Below are positions 16,506 through 26,081 of a stretch of DNA of 64,000 nt, in pieces; the stretch's first letter is position 1, and each line of letters begins with the position of its first letter. The DNA comes from Herbaspirillum seropedicae. Its GTDB lineage: Bacteria; Pseudomonadota; Gammaproteobacteria; Burkholderiales; Burkholderiaceae_D. Both the position numbers and the translations under genes were made by a program. Under the pieces are notes generated by a model. The model did no database searches, was not told where the DNA came from, and worked only from the letters and a program-made list of their open reading frames with translations. The DNA is taken from positions 5,017,021-5,081,020 of the forward strand of contig NZ_CP011930.1 of NCBI RefSeq assembly GCF_001040945.1, in the 5' to 3' direction.

Positions 16506-17468
16506 ATGAACGACATGGCGGCCGCAGTGCCACTGTCCGATCCCATCCAAGCCGATGAGCTGGCGCAGGCCGGCTCCGGGCCCGCCGGCCAGAGCGAAGT
16601 GACCGCGCCCGGTTCGCGCCGCTTCGAGCTGCTGCAAAAGAACATCCGCCGCCTGACCGGGCGCGCCATCGCCGACTTCGACATGATCCGCGACGGCGAC
16701 GTCATCATGGCCTGCATGTCCGGCGGCGCCGACAGCTACACCATGCTCGACACCCTGCGCTACCTGCAATCGGTGGCCCCGGTGAAGTTCGAGATCATCG
16801 CCGTGAACCTGGACCAGAAACAGCCGGGCTTCCCCGAGCACATCCTGCCCGAATACTTCGAACGCATCGGCGTGCGCTACCGCATCGTCGAAGAAGACAC
16901 CTACAGCATCGTCAAGGACAAGATCGCCCCGGGCAAGACCACCTGTTCGCTGTGCTCGCGCCTGCGTCGCGGCATCCTCTACCGCGTGGCCAAGGAACTG
17001 GGCGCCACCAAGATCGCGCTGGGCCATCACCGCGACGATATCCTGCACACCTTCATGCTCAACATGTTCTACGGCGGCAAGATCAAGACCATGCCGCCCA
17101 AGCTGATCGCCGACGATGGCGAGAACGTGGTGATCCGCCCGCTGGCCTATGTGCGCGAGCCCGACATCAAGAAATACGCGGCGGCGATGCAGTTCCCCAT
17201 CATTCCCTGCAACCTGTGCGGCTCGCAGCCCAACCTGCAGCGCCAGGCCATGCGCGAGATGTTGAATGAATGGGAAAAGACCAACCCGCTGTGGATCAAG
17301 AGCATGTTTACCGCCATGGGCAATATCGCCCCCTCGCACATGCTGGACCGCAGCCTGTTCGACTTCACCCACTTCACCCCAGGCCCGGGCAAGGAAGCCA
17401 GCGGCGACACCCTCTTTGACCGCGACGACAAGGTAGAAGACGGCCAGTCCGTCATCAACCTGCTCTGA
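16506..17468 (+). CDS. ttcA: tRNA 2-thiocytidine(32) synthetase TtcA
   Basis: This 320-residue protein starts at the ATG at 16506 behind a GAAGGAA ribosome binding site. It has a PP-loop ([11 protein letters not shown] at 70-80), the paired cysteines CSLC and a third cysteine in CNLCG, which hold the [4Fe-4S] cluster used for sulfur transfer. TtcA thiolates cytidine 32 of certain tRNAs. The gene stands alone and is followed by a hairpin. Confidence 0.95.
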   Translation: MNDMAAAVPLSDPIQADELAQAGSGPAGQSEVTAPGSRRFELLQKNIRRLTGRAIADFDMIRDGDVIMACMSGGADSYTMLDTLRYLQSVAPVKFEIIAVNLDQKQPGFPEHILPEYFERIGVRYRIVEEDTYSIVKDKIAPGKTTCSLCSRLRRGILYRVAKELGATKIALGHHRDDILHTFMLNMFYGGKIKTMPPKLIADDGENVVIRPLAYVREPDIKKYAAAMQFPIIPCNLCGSQPNLQRQAMREMLNEWEKTNPLWIKSMFTAMGNIAPSHMLDRSLFDFTHFTPGPGKEASGDTLFDRDDKVEDGQSVINLL

Positions 17469-17535
17469 AGCAACATTTGATGCAATGACGCGCGATGCGG
17501 CCAGACGATACACACCGTCTCACCTCATCAACTGG

Positions 17536-17558
17536 AAAGCCGCTCCCCAAGCGGCTTT
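17536..17558 (+). terminator. Hairpin downstream of ttcA
   Basis: A perfect nine-bp stem (AAAGCCGCT / AGCGGCTTT) has a five-base loop and ends in TTT; the T run is short. Confidence 0.6.
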
Positions 17559-17896
17559 GAGCGCCCCTCCCCTGCCTGCACGGAGCGTTCGACGTAAATT
17601 TTTGTTACCCCCAGGCTATAGTTCCGGATTGGACGACAAATACCCTCCTGATCCTCGCTTGAAGCCCAAAAACCGCATGTTCTAATCGGGTCATTCGCAG
17701 TCAGATGCCGCGAGGCAGGTCTGCCTGGATCAAGATAAACACAACCAAGCAGTCGAGGTTTCGCAGGGAAACGTGATCCCGACACGAAAAATACCGGGAG
17801 GCTGGCCACGAGCATGGCCCGGCCATACGCGTGAAACATCGCATTCGCTCCTCTGCACCCGAACGACTCTCTGCCATACGTGTAAGAGGCTGCCTG
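17559..17896. other. Non-coding leader of the polysaccharide locus
   Basis: No gene was recognised in about 340 bp. The base composition is mixed, and no JUMPstart/ops element (GGCGGTAG) was found. The promoter of the sugar-nucleotide operon is probably here. Confidence 0.45.
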
Positions 17897-18970
17897 ATGG
17901 CTAACTTTTGGCGCGACAAGCGCGTTTTCATCACCGGTCACACCGGCTTCAAGGGAAGCTGGCTGACGCTGTGGCTGCACCTGATGGGCGCGAAAGTCAG
18001 CGGCTATTCCCTGCCTGCGCCCACCAGCCCCAGCCTGTTCCACCTGGCGCGCCTGCACAATTGCGTGCAGACCACCACCGGTGATGTGCGCGACCCCAAG
18101 CACCTGGCCGAGACCATGGCGGCGGTGCAGCCCGATGTGGTATTCCACCTAGCCGGACAGCCGCAGATCGAACATTCCTACCTGACTCCGCTGGACACCT
18201 TCGCCACCAACGTCATGGGCACGGCGCATCTGCTGGAAGCCGTGCGCAGCACGCCCAGCGTGCGCGCGGTGGTGGTGGTCAGCAGCAACAAGTGCTATGA
18301 GAACCGCGAATGGCTATGGGGCTATCGCGAAGACGACCCCATGGGCGGCCACGATCCCTTCAGCAGCAGCAAGGGCGCAGCCGAACTGGTGACGGCGGCC
18401 TATCGGCGCTCCTTCTTCTCGGCCGATCCCGACAGTCCGGTCGGCGTGGCCAGCGTGCGCACCGGCAACGTCATCGGCGGCGGCGACTTTGCGGCAGACC
18501 GCCTGATCCCCGATTTCATCCGCGCGCTGGAAACGGACCAGCCCGTCACCATCCGCCAGCCGCATGCCGTGCGGCCCTGGCAGTTCGTGCTGGAGCCGCT
18601 GTCGGGCTACTTGCAGATCGGCAAGATGCTCTACGAACACGGCGCCAGCTACGCCGAGGCCTGGAACTTCGGCCCCACCGACACCGACCTGCAGACAGTG
18701 AGCCAGCTCTGCGCGACCTTCAACCACTCGCTGCAGAAGAACGATGTCGAACCCGTCGAGGTCCGCCTGGAACAGGCCGGCGCCACCCTCTCCGAAGCGG
18801 TGCTGCGGCTGGATACGTCCAAGGCGCGCCAGCGCCTAGACTGGATTCCGCGCATGGAGCTCTACACGGCGCTGGAACTGACCGCGCAATGGTATGCCGG
18901 CTACCTGAACAATGAAGACCTGCGCGCCCTGTCCGAGAATCAGATTGCCTTCTACCAGAGTCTGACATAA
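17897..18970 (+). CDS. rfbG: CDP-glucose 4,6-dehydratase-like SDR with Phe in place of the catalytic Tyr
   Basis: This 357-residue extended SDR (start MANFWRDKRV) has the family-typical GHTGFKGSWL nucleotide-binding motif, SSNKCYEN, and the GGHDP segment. RfbG turns CDP-glucose into CDP-4-keto-6-deoxyglucose, the entry to 3,6-dideoxyhexoses. In the SDR YxxxK motif the Tyr is replaced: the codons read Phe155-Ser-Ser-Ser-Lys159. No rfbF (CDP-glucose synthase) or rfbH gene is nearby. The enzyme may be inactive or may use another base. It is the first gene of a run of four sugar-nucleotide genes. Confidence 0.8.
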   Translation: MANFWRDKRVFITGHTGFKGSWLTLWLHLMGAKVSGYSLPAPTSPSLFHLARLHNCVQTTTGDVRDPKHLAETMAAVQPDVVFHLAGQPQIEHSYLTPLDTFATNVMGTAHLLEAVRSTPSVRAVVVVSSNKCYENREWLWGYREDDPMGGHDPFSSSKGAAELVTAAYRRSFFSADPDSPVGVASVRTGNVIGGGDFAADRLIPDFIRALETDQPVTIRQPHAVRPWQFVLEPLSGYLQIGKMLYEHGASYAEAWNFGPTDTDLQTVSQLCATFNHSLQKNDVEPVEVRLEQAGATLSEAVLRLDTSKARQRLDWIPRMELYTALELTAQWYAGYLNNEDLRALSENQIAFYQSLT

Positions 18971-19024
18971 TTGCGGGATCGCGCTCGCGCATCGCTTTCC
19001 GATCCTGAACAAGACCTTTCGCTC

Positions 19025-20035
19025 ATGAATATCCTCGTCACTGGGGGAGCCGGCTACATCGGTTCCCATACCTGCGTGGAACTGCTCAAGGCAGGCCACG
19101 AGGTCATCGTCTTCGACAACTTCTGCAACAGCAGCCCGGAATCGGTCAAGCGGGTGCAGCAGATCACCGGCAAGACGCTCTCCCTGGTCAAGGGCGATAT
19201 CCGCAACCGCGAGCAGCTCGAAAGCGTACTGCGCGAATTCAAGTGCGAGGCGGTGATCCATTTCGCTGGCCTCAAGGCCGTAGGCGAATCGGTCGAGCAG
19301 CCCCTGATGTACTACGACAACAACGTGGTCGGCACGGTCCGACTGCTCGAAGCGATGCAGGCCACGGGCGTGAAGACCATCGTGTTCTCGTCCTCGGCCA
19401 CGGTCTACGGCGATCCGCAATACCTGCCGCTGGACGAAGCCCATCCGCTCTCGGCCAGCAACCCCTATGGCCGCAGCAAGATCGTCATCGAAGACATGCT
19501 GCGCGACTACTACCGCGCCCATCCCGACTGGAAGATCGCGCTGCTGCGCTACTTCAACCCGGTGGGCGCGCATGAGAGCGGCCTGATCGGCGAAGACCCG
19601 GGCGGCATTCCCAACAACCTCATGCCCTTCGTGGCCCAGGTCGCCATCGGTCGCCGCGAGCGCCTCAACATCTGGGGCGGCGACTATCCCACCCCCGACG
19701 GCACGGGCGTGCGCGACTTCATCCACGTAGTGGACCTGGCGCGCGGCCACGTGGCCGCCCTGCAAGCGCTGGACGCGCCGCAATGCTTTGCGGTGAACCT
19801 GGGCACCGGCGTGGGCTACAGCGTGCTCGACGTGCTCAAGGCCTACGAGAAGGCCTGCGGCAAGACCCTGCCCTATGCCATCGCCGAGCGTCGTCCCGGC
19901 GACATCGCCTCGTGCTACGCCAATCCCGCCGAAGCCAAGCGCAAGCTGGGCTGGGAAGCCACGCTGGGACTGGAGGCGATGTGTGCTGATTCGTGGAAGT
20001 GGCAGCAGATGAATCCGAACGGCTTCAAGGCCTGA
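19025..20035 (+). CDS. galE: UDP-glucose 4-epimerase
   Basis: This 336-residue SDR starts at the ATG at 19025 ([15 protein letters not shown]). It shows [13 protein letters not shown] and the catalytic pair in NPYGRSK, plus the GalE-specific [12 protein letters not shown] and [18 protein letters not shown]. It interconverts UDP-glucose and UDP-galactose (or the N-acetyl forms) with tightly bound NAD, supplying galactose-type precursors for surface glycans. It sits 54 bp after rfbG and 14 bp before rfbB. Confidence 0.93.
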   Translation: MNILVTGGAGYIGSHTCVELLKAGHEVIVFDNFCNSSPESVKRVQQITGKTLSLVKGDIRNREQLESVLREFKCEAVIHFAGLKAVGESVEQPLMYYDNNVVGTVRLLEAMQATGVKTIVFSSSATVYGDPQYLPLDEAHPLSASNPYGRSKIVIEDMLRDYYRAHPDWKIALLRYFNPVGAHESGLIGEDPGGIPNNLMPFVAQVAIGRRERLNIWGGDYPTPDGTGVRDFIHVVDLARGHVAALQALDAPQCFAVNLGTGVGYSVLDVLKAYEKACGKTLPYAIAERRPGDIASCYANPAEAKRKLGWEATLGLEAMCADSWKWQQMNPNGFKA

Positions 20036-20049
20036 AGCCTCGCCAGACC

Positions 20050-21066
20050 ATGCTCTTCGTCACAGGCGGCGCCGGTTTCATCGGCGCCAACTACATCCTG
20101 CATTTCCTGGCGGCCCCGCACGATGAGGCCGTGCTCAACATCGACAAGCTGACCTACGCCGGCAATCCCGACAACCTGGCCAGCGTGGCCGGCGATGCGC
20201 GTTACCTGTTCAGCCAGACCGATATCTGCGACACCGCGGCCATTGCCCGCCTGTTCGCGCAGCACCGCCCGCGCGCCGTGGTCCACTGCGCCGCCGAGAG
20301 CCATGTGGACCGCTCCATTGCCGGCCCGGCGGTGTTCATCCAGACCAATGTCAACGGCACCTTCAGCATGCTCAGCGCGGCCTACGACTACTGGAGCACG
20401 CTGCCAGCGGCTGAGCAGGCGGCCTTCCGCTTCCTGCACATCTCCACCGACGAGGTATTCGGCAGCCTGGCCGCAGACGCGCCGCCCTTCACCGAAACTT
20501 CGCCGTACGCCCCCAACAGCCCCTACTCCGCCTCCAAGGCGGCTTCCGACCATCTGGTGCGGGCTTTTCACAGCACCTATGGCTTGCCGGTCCTCATCAC
20601 GCATTGCTCCAACAACTACGGGCCGTTCCACTTCCCGGAAAAGCTCATCCCGCTGGTGATCACCAACGCCCTGGCCGGCCAGCCTCTGCCCATCTATGGC
20701 GACGGCCAGCAGGTGCGCGACTGGCTGCATGTGGCCGATCACTGCCGCGCCATCGAACTGGTCCTGGCCCGCGCCCGTCCGGGCGAGAGTTATAACATCG
20801 GCGGCAATAGCGAGAAGACCAATCTCGAGGTGGTCCTGACCCTGTGCGACCTGCTCGATGAACTCGCCCCCAAGGCGCAAGGCCAGTACCGCGACCAGAT
20901 CTGCTTCGTGCAAGACCGCCCCGGCCATGACCGCCGCTACGCCGTCGACACCAGCAAGATCCAGCGCGAGCTGGGCTGGTCGCCGCAGCACGCCTTCAGG
21001 CAGGGGCTGCGGCAGACCGTGCAGTGGTTCCTGGCGGCACGCCATGCGTCCGGAGCGAGGCCATGA
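20050..21066 (+). CDS. rfbB: dTDP-glucose 4,6-dehydratase
   Basis: This 338-residue SDR starts at the ATG at 20050 ([15 protein letters not shown]). Family motifs are the catalytic [11 protein letters not shown] and YSASKAASD segments, [18 protein letters not shown] and the C-terminal [10 protein letters not shown]. It makes dTDP-4-keto-6-deoxyglucose, the precursor of dTDP-L-rhamnose and related sugars. It overlaps rfbC by 4 bp. The usual partners rfbA and rfbD are not in this window. Confidence 0.95.
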   Translation: MLFVTGGAGFIGANYILHFLAAPHDEAVLNIDKLTYAGNPDNLASVAGDARYLFSQTDICDTAAIARLFAQHRPRAVVHCAAESHVDRSIAGPAVFIQTNVNGTFSMLSAAYDYWSTLPAAEQAAFRFLHISTDEVFGSLAADAPPFTETSPYAPNSPYSASKAASDHLVRAFHSTYGLPVLITHCSNNYGPFHFPEKLIPLVITNALAGQPLPIYGDGQQVRDWLHVADHCRAIELVLARARPGESYNIGGNSEKTNLEVVLTLCDLLDELAPKAQGQYRDQICFVQDRPGHDRRYAVDTSKIQRELGWSPQHAFRQGLRQTVQWFLAARHASGARP

Positions 21067-21608
21067 AGATCGCCGCCACCCTGCTCCCCGGCGTGCTGGT
21101 GCTGGAACCCACGGTCTTCGAAGATGCGCGCGGCCATTTCTTCGAAGCCTTCAATGCGCGCCAGTTCAAGGCCCTCACGGGGCTGAGCCCGGAGTTCGTC
21201 CAGGACAACCAGTCGCACTCCAAAGCCGGTGTGCTGCGCGGCCTGCACTACCAGCTGCACCAGCCGCAGGGCAAGCTGGTGCGCGTGATCCAGGGCGAGA
21301 TCACCGACGTGGTGGTGGACCTGCGCCGCCAGTCGCCCAGTTTCGGGCAATGGGCCAGCGTCACCCTGTCGGCGCAGAATCGCCGCCAGCTGTGGATCCC
21401 GGAAGGTTTCGCGCATGGCTTCCATGTCCGCAGCGACATTGCCGATGTGCAATACAAGACCACCGCCTACTGGTCTGCGCCGGATGAGCGCTGCATCCGC
21501 TGGGATGATCCCGATCTGGCCATCGACTGGCAACTGACCGCCCCGCCCCTGCTCTCGGACAAGGACCGGCAAGGCGTGTACTGGCGCCAGGCCGAGCTTT
21601 TTCCCTGA
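21063..21608 (+). CDS. rfbC: dTDP-4-dehydrorhamnose 3,5-epimerase
   Basis: This 181-residue cupin-fold enzyme has the catalytic-His segment [17 protein letters not shown], the [15 protein letters not shown] stretch and the GFAHGFHV motif. It epimerises dTDP-4-keto-6-deoxyglucose at C3 and C5 on the way to dTDP-L-rhamnose. The start codon overlaps the rfbB stop (ATGA), showing coupled translation. It ends the first sugar-nucleotide block; a 520-bp gap follows. Confidence 0.94.
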   Translation: MKIAATLLPGVLVLEPTVFEDARGHFFEAFNARQFKALTGLSPEFVQDNQSHSKAGVLRGLHYQLHQPQGKLVRVIQGEITDVVVDLRRQSPSFGQWASVTLSAQNRRQLWIPEGFAHGFHVRSDIADVQYKTTAYWSAPDERCIRWDDPDLAIDWQLTAPPLLSDKDRQGVYWRQAELFP

Positions 21609-22128
21609 AATCGCAACGATCGGCGCGCGGCATTGCCTGCTGTCACTACCCTGATCCGCCCTGCCCATGCGCCTGCCCGGCGCGCACGCTAATACAAAAG
21701 GTGGACCGGAAAATCCCCTGTAATCCCGCCATCCGATCCGGCCAATCCACGTAGACTCCTCAGGATGCCCCTCTCCCGCAGCCCTGCTGCGACAAGGAGA
21801 ACAGGCGGAGAACAGTCGTTTTGCCTTGCCCAATCGATGCATGATGGAAAGTCTGGCCGATGGCATTGCAAGCGCCATGAGGAGATATCCAACGTGCCAG
21901 AAGCAAAGAATATCGATGTCCTGCCCGGCAATCCCGACCGTCGGCGCGCTCTCCTGCCGCATGGGCTGACCCGGAGCGGCGCCGCTATTTTCGGCCTGCC
22001 CGACGGCGCCCAGCCGTGCATGCAAGGCATGACCAGGCCACCGCGCAAGATCCTCGGAGACTGAACCCCGGCGGCGGCGCCTGGCGCTGCCCATCCCTTC
22101 TGCAGGGCCAACAGCACGGATAACGATA
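21609..22128. other. 520-bp gap between rfbC and hddA
   Basis: No known gene was recognised. The gap contains one small open frame with a good ribosome binding site, listed separately, and a purine-rich stretch just before hddA (ACAGCACGGATAACGATA). A promoter for the heptose block is expected here. Confidence 0.4.
21894..22064 (+). CDS. Possible small protein of 56 residues, doubtful
   Basis: A GTG at 21894 stands eight bases behind a strong GGAGA ribosome binding site and opens a 56-codon frame rich in Arg, Pro and Gly. No family is recognised, and codon use does not strongly support translation. It is listed because the start signals are good and the gap is otherwise empty. Confidence 0.2.
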   Translation: MPEAKNIDVLPGNPDRRRALLPHGLTRSGAAIFGLPDGAQPCMQGMTRPPRKILGD

Positions 22129-23127
22129 ATGATCATCACCCGTACCCCTTTTCGCATGTCCTTCTTCGGCGGCGGCACCGACTATCCGGGCTGGTATGCC
22201 GAACATGGCGGGGCCGTCCTGGCCACCAGCATCGACAAGTACTGCTACATCACCTGTCGCCACCTGCCGCCGTTCTTCGAGCACAAGCACCGCATCGTCC
22301 ACTCCCTGATCGAGAACGTGCAGACGGTCGAGGAGATCAAGCATCCGGCCGTGCGCGGCATCCTCGGCTGGACCGGCTGCGAGCGCGGCCTGGAAATCCA
22401 TCACGACGGCGACCTGCCGGCGCGCTCCGGACTGGGCTCCAGCTCTTCCTTCACGGTCGGCATGCTGCATGCGCTGGCGGCGCTGGAGGGGCGCTATGCA
22501 TCCAAGCAATACCTGGCCAGCACCGCCATCCATATCGAACAGAACGTCCTGGCCGAAAATGTCGGCTCGCAGGACCAGGTGTCGGCGGCCTATGGCGGCT
22601 TCAACATGATCGAATTCCATCGCAACGGCAGCTTCTCGGTCTCGCCGGTGGTCTTGCGGCAAGAGCGGCTCAATGAATTCCACAGCCACCTGATGCTGTG
22701 CTTCACCGGTTTTTCCCGCATTGCCTCGGAAGTGGCCAAATCGCAGATCGACAACCTCAAGCAGCGCCAGGCGCAGCTGCATCGCATGCGCGAGATGGTC
22801 GATGAGGCCATGTCCATCCTGCAAAGCGAGCATACCTCCATCGATGAGCTGGGCAAGCTGCTGCACGAAAGCTGGCTGTGCAAGCGCTCGCTCTCCGACA
22901 AGGTCTCCACCAGCGAAATCGACTACCTGTACCAGGAAGCGATGCAGGCAGGCGCCATCGGCGGCAAGATCATGGGCGCGGGCGGCGGTGGTTTCCTGAT
23001 GCTCTTCGTCAAGCCCGAACAACAGCCGGCCGTGCGCGAACGCCTGAAGCACTTGATCCATGTCCCCTTCAAGTTCGATGACGGCGGCACTCGCATCGTC
23101 ATGTACAACCCCACTGGATTGAATTGA
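22129..23127 (+). CDS. hddA: D-glycero-alpha-D-manno-heptose 7-phosphate 1-kinase (GHMP kinase)
   Basis: This 332-residue GHMP kinase has the N-terminal TRTPFRMSFFGGGTDYP signature of HddA and the ATP-binding motif LPARSGLGSSSSF at about residues 99-111. The C-terminal KIMGAGGGGFLM motif is also present. HddA phosphorylates heptose 7-phosphate at C1 with alpha configuration, the step that commits it to GDP-heptose instead of ADP-heptose. With hddC, gmhA and gmhB nearby, the locus holds all four activities needed for GDP-D-glycero-alpha-D-manno-heptose. The stop overlaps the next start by one base. Confidence 0.92.
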   Translation: MIITRTPFRMSFFGGGTDYPGWYAEHGGAVLATSIDKYCYITCRHLPPFFEHKHRIVHSLIENVQTVEEIKHPAVRGILGWTGCERGLEIHHDGDLPARSGLGSSSSFTVGMLHALAALEGRYASKQYLASTAIHIEQNVLAENVGSQDQVSAAYGGFNMIEFHRNGSFSVSPVVLRQERLNEFHSHLMLCFTGFSRIASEVAKSQIDNLKQRQAQLHRMREMVDEAMSILQSEHTSIDELGKLLHESWLCKRSLSDKVSTSEIDYLYQEAMQAGAIGGKIMGAGGGGFLMLFVKPEQQPAVRERLKHLIHVPFKFDDGGTRIVMYNPTGLN

Positions 23128-24116
23128 TGACGCTTTCCACTCCCGCAGCGCTGCCGGCCGACATGCCCTCGCGCGACGCCTCCATCTTCGTGGCAGGCCA
23201 CGCCGGCCTGATCGGTTCGGCCATCCTGCGCGCATTGCAACAGGCCGGCTACCGCAAGCTGATCACCCGCACCCGCGCCCAGCTGGAGCTGCGCGACAAG
23301 CAGCAGGTCGACGCCTTCTTTGAAGCGGAACGTCCGGACTACGTCATGCTGGCCGCCGGCAAGGTCGGCGGCATCCTGGAAAACCAGAGCTTCCCGGCCG
23401 ACTTCATCAACGCCAACCTGGCCATTTCGCTCAACGTGCTGGAGGCGGCCCATCGTTGCGGGGTCAAGCGCCTGGTGATGTTCGGCTCTTCCTGCATGTA
23501 TCCGCGCGAAACGGCGCAGCCGATGGCCGAGACGGCGCTGCTGAGCGGCCACCCGGAACCGACCAGCCTGCCCTATGCCATCGCCAAGCTGGCCGGCGTG
23601 CAACTGTGCCTGGCCTACAACCGCCAGTATGGCCAGCAGCGTTTCATCCCGCTCATTCCCAACAGCGCCTACGGCCCCAATGACAACTTCGACCCCAAGT
23701 CGGGGCATGTGCTGTCCTCGCTGATGGCGCGCTTCCACCAGGCCAAGCTGGATGGCGCCGAGGCCGTCACGCTATGGGGCAGCGGCACGCCGCGGCGCGA
23801 ATTCATCCACGCCGATGACATCGCCGCCGCCGCACTGCTGATGATGCGCGAGCAATTGCCTGCGCTCACGCTGCCCCTCAATGTCGGCTCGGGCAGCGAC
23901 ATTTCCATCCGCGAACTGGCCCAAGCCATCGCCGGCGTGGTCGGCTATGAAGGCCGGCTGGAATGGGACAGCAGCAAACCCGACGGCGCCCTGCGCAAGC
24001 TGCTCGACAGCAGCCTCATGCACCAGCAAGGCTGGCGCCCCCAGGTGGGATTTGCCGAAGGACTGCGCGATACTTACGCCTGGTATGTGCAGAACAAGGC
24101 CGGCCGCGCCGTCTGA
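23127..24116 (+). CDS. GDP-fucose-synthase-like epimerase/reductase (Fcl/WcaG, ColC or heptose reductase type)
   Basis: This 329-residue SDR has AGHAGLIGSAILRAL, the catalytic SSCMYP (Ser and Cys), YAIAKLAG (Tyr and Lys) and the downstream GHV histidine. All residues used by GDP-L-fucose synthase for C3/C5 epimerisation and C4 reduction are therefore kept. Similar enzymes act in GDP-colitose synthesis (ColC) and on GDP-4-keto-heptose in Campylobacter capsule loci. No GDP-mannose 4,6-dehydratase gene is near. The neighbours hddA and a ColD-like dehydratase suggest a GDP-heptose or GDP-deoxy-sugar substrate. The start is ATG 23127, overlapping hddA. Confidence 0.8.
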   Translation: MTLSTPAALPADMPSRDASIFVAGHAGLIGSAILRALQQAGYRKLITRTRAQLELRDKQQVDAFFEAERPDYVMLAAGKVGGILENQSFPADFINANLAISLNVLEAAHRCGVKRLVMFGSSCMYPRETAQPMAETALLSGHPEPTSLPYAIAKLAGVQLCLAYNRQYGQQRFIPLIPNSAYGPNDNFDPKSGHVLSSLMARFHQAKLDGAEAVTLWGSGTPRREFIHADDIAAAALLMMREQLPALTLPLNVGSGSDISIRELAQAIAGVVGYEGRLEWDSSKPDGALRKLLDSSLMHQQGWRPQVGFAEGLRDTYAWYVQNKAGRAV

Positions 24117-24182
24117 CCGGCGCATGGGATTTCCCGACAACGACAAGCAATGCTCTCCCTCACCCTCGCATAACGGAACCGC

Positions 24183-25355
24183 ATGATGAAATACCCACTG
24201 ATGAGAAACAATATCCTGCGTGAAGACCTCGATGCCGTCATCGAGCATCTGCGCCAGGACGATCCCATCCTGACCAACGGACCGAACGTACGCGCCTTCG
24301 AGAAGGAATGGTCCGAGTGGCTGGGCGTGAAGTACAGCGTCTTCGTCAACTCCGGCGCCTCGGCCAACCTGCTGAGCATGGCCGTGCTCAAGCTGCGCCA
24401 CCCGGAAGGCGGCGAAGTCATCGTGCCTCCACTGACCTGGATCTCCGACGTGGCCACGGTCATCCAGAACGGCTTCACGCCGGTCTTCGCCGATATCGAT
24501 CCGCGCTCGCTGGCCATGGCCCCGGAGCAGATCCTGGCCAAGATCACCGAGCGCACCCGCGCCGTGTTCCTGACCCATGTGCAGGGCTTCGACGGGCTCA
24601 CCGACGAACTGCTGGCCGAGCTGGAACGCCGCAACATCCCGCTCATCGAAGACGTCTGCGAATCGCATGGCGCTACCCACAACGGCCAACGCCTGGGCAG
24701 CTTCGGCTGGATGTCGAACTTCTCCTTCTACTATGCCCACCACATGAGCACCATCGAAGGCGGCATGGTCTGCACCAACGACCCCGAGGTCTACCAGCAG
24801 GTGCGCATGCTGCGCTCGCACGGCATGGTGCGCGAAGCGACCGATGACGACTTGAAGCTGGGCTATCGCCAGGACAATCCGCAGCTCAATCCGGACTTCA
24901 TCTTTGCTTTCCCGGCCTACAACGTGCGCAATACGGAAATCGGCGCCATCATGGGCCGCAGCCAGCTCAAGCGCCTGGACGCCAACTGCGCGCGCCGCAC
25001 CGCCAACATGATGCGTTTCCTCGACCAGATCGACAGCCAGCGCTACCGCGTCGATTTCAAGACCGAGGGTTCCAGCAACTACGCCTTCAACCTGGTGCTG
25101 CGCGAGGCCGACGACGTCTTCGTCGAGCGCCTCATGCAGACCATGCGCAGCAACGGCATCGAATTCCGCCGCGGCAGCGCCGGCGGTGACAACCAGGTGC
25201 GCCAGCCCTACCTGAAGGGCATCGTGCCGGCCGACCACTACCTGCAATTCCCGCAGACCGAGCACATCCATTTCTACGGCTTCTACATCGGCAACTTCCC
25301 CGACCTGTCCGACGCCGAAGTGGATGACATCTGCCGCATCCTCAACGCGGTCTGA
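24183..25355 (+). CDS. DegT/DnrJ-fold PLP enzyme with His in place of the PLP lysine (ColD-like sugar 3-dehydratase)
   Basis: This 390-residue protein has the fold and motifs of sugar aminotransferases (NSGASANLL, IEDVCESHGA), but the segment SFYYAHHMSTIEGG has His186 where aminotransferases have the Schiff-base Lys. The same exchange defines ColD (GDP-4-keto-6-deoxymannose 3-dehydratase, about 388 residues) and the CDP-sugar dehydratase E1. The iron-sulfur cysteine pattern of E1 is absent, so it is closer to ColD. It should remove the 3-hydroxyl of a 4-keto sugar using PMP and an amino donor. Neighbours point to a GDP-linked, possibly heptose, substrate. Confidence 0.82.
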   Translation: MMKYPLMRNNILREDLDAVIEHLRQDDPILTNGPNVRAFEKEWSEWLGVKYSVFVNSGASANLLSMAVLKLRHPEGGEVIVPPLTWISDVATVIQNGFTPVFADIDPRSLAMAPEQILAKITERTRAVFLTHVQGFDGLTDELLAELERRNIPLIEDVCESHGATHNGQRLGSFGWMSNFSFYYAHHMSTIEGGMVCTNDPEVYQQVRMLRSHGMVREATDDDLKLGYRQDNPQLNPDFIFAFPAYNVRNTEIGAIMGRSQLKRLDANCARRTANMMRFLDQIDSQRYRVDFKTEGSSNYAFNLVLREADDVFVERLMQTMRSNGIEFRRGSAGGDNQVRQPYLKGIVPADHYLQFPQTEHIHFYGFYIGNFPDLSDAEVDDICRILNAV

Positions 25356-25358
25356 GCC

Positions 25359-26081
25359 ATGACGATACAGTCCGCCGTCATCCTGGCCGGAGGCCTGGGC
25401 ACCCGTCTGCGCAGCGCCGTCCCTGACCTGCCCAAGCCGATGGCGCCGATCGAGGGCCGTCCCTTCCTCGAATACCAGCTCGACTACTGGATCGCCCAGG
25501 GCATCGCTCACTTCGTGCTGGCCGTGGGTTACCGGCACGAGGCCATCAGCGGGCACTTCGGCCAGCAGTACCGGGGCGCGCGACTGGACTACGTGGTCGA
25601 GGAAACACCGCTGGGCACCGGCGGCGGCCTGCTGCTGGCGCTGCAGCGCTTGCCGGCGGACCAACGCTTCCTGTTGCTCAATGGCGATACCTACTTCGCC
25701 GTGCAGTTGCCGGCGCTGGAACAGTTCGCCCTGCAGCAGGACAGCGACTGGTGCTTCTCGCTGTTCCGCACCGGCCAGACCAGCCGTTACCTGGGCATGG
25801 GCGTGGCTGCCGATGGCCGCATCACCGAACTCAAATCCAGCCAGGATGGCGACGAATGCCTGGCCAATGGCGGCGTCTATTGCATCCACCCGCGCGCCCT
25901 GGCCAGCCTGGGCGTGCAGGCCGGCGCCAGCACGTCGCTGGAAAACGATCTGTTCCCGCGCGCCTTCGCCGCCGGGCAGCGCATGGTGGGACTGGAATTC
26001 GACGGCAGCTTCATCGACATCGGCATCCCCGATGACTACCACCGCGCCGCCACCGTACTCAATGCAAAGGAGACCCCATGA
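25359..26081 (+). CDS. hddC: Sugar nucleotidyltransferase, likely GDP-heptose synthase HddC
   Basis: This 240-residue nucleotidyltransferase has the signature AVILAGGLGTRLRS at the N-terminus, the DLPKPMAPI segment, the LLNGDTYF motif and the C-terminal DIGIPDDYHRA. HddC guanylylates D-glycero-alpha-D-manno-heptose 1-phosphate with GTP. The call relies on context (hddA, gmhA, gmhB) and on size; other hexose-1-phosphate nucleotidyltransferases look similar. It lies 3 bp after the DegT gene and overlaps gmhA by 4 bp. Confidence 0.82.
   Translation: MTIQSAVILAGGLGTRLRSAVPDLPKPMAPIEGRPFLEYQLDYWIAQGIAHFVLAVGYRHEAISGHFGQQYRGARLDYVVEETPLGTGGGLLLALQRLPADQRFLLLNGDTYFAVQLPALEQFALQQDSDWCFSLFRTGQTSRYLGMGVAADGRITELKSSQDGDECLANGGVYCIHPRALASLGVQAGASTSLENDLFPRAFAAGQRMVGLEFDGSFIDIGIPDDYHRAATVLNAKETP

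Noticed and set aside
17469..17896. JUMPstart/ops element ahead of the polysaccharide locus
   Set aside because: No GGCGGTAG core was found in the leader.
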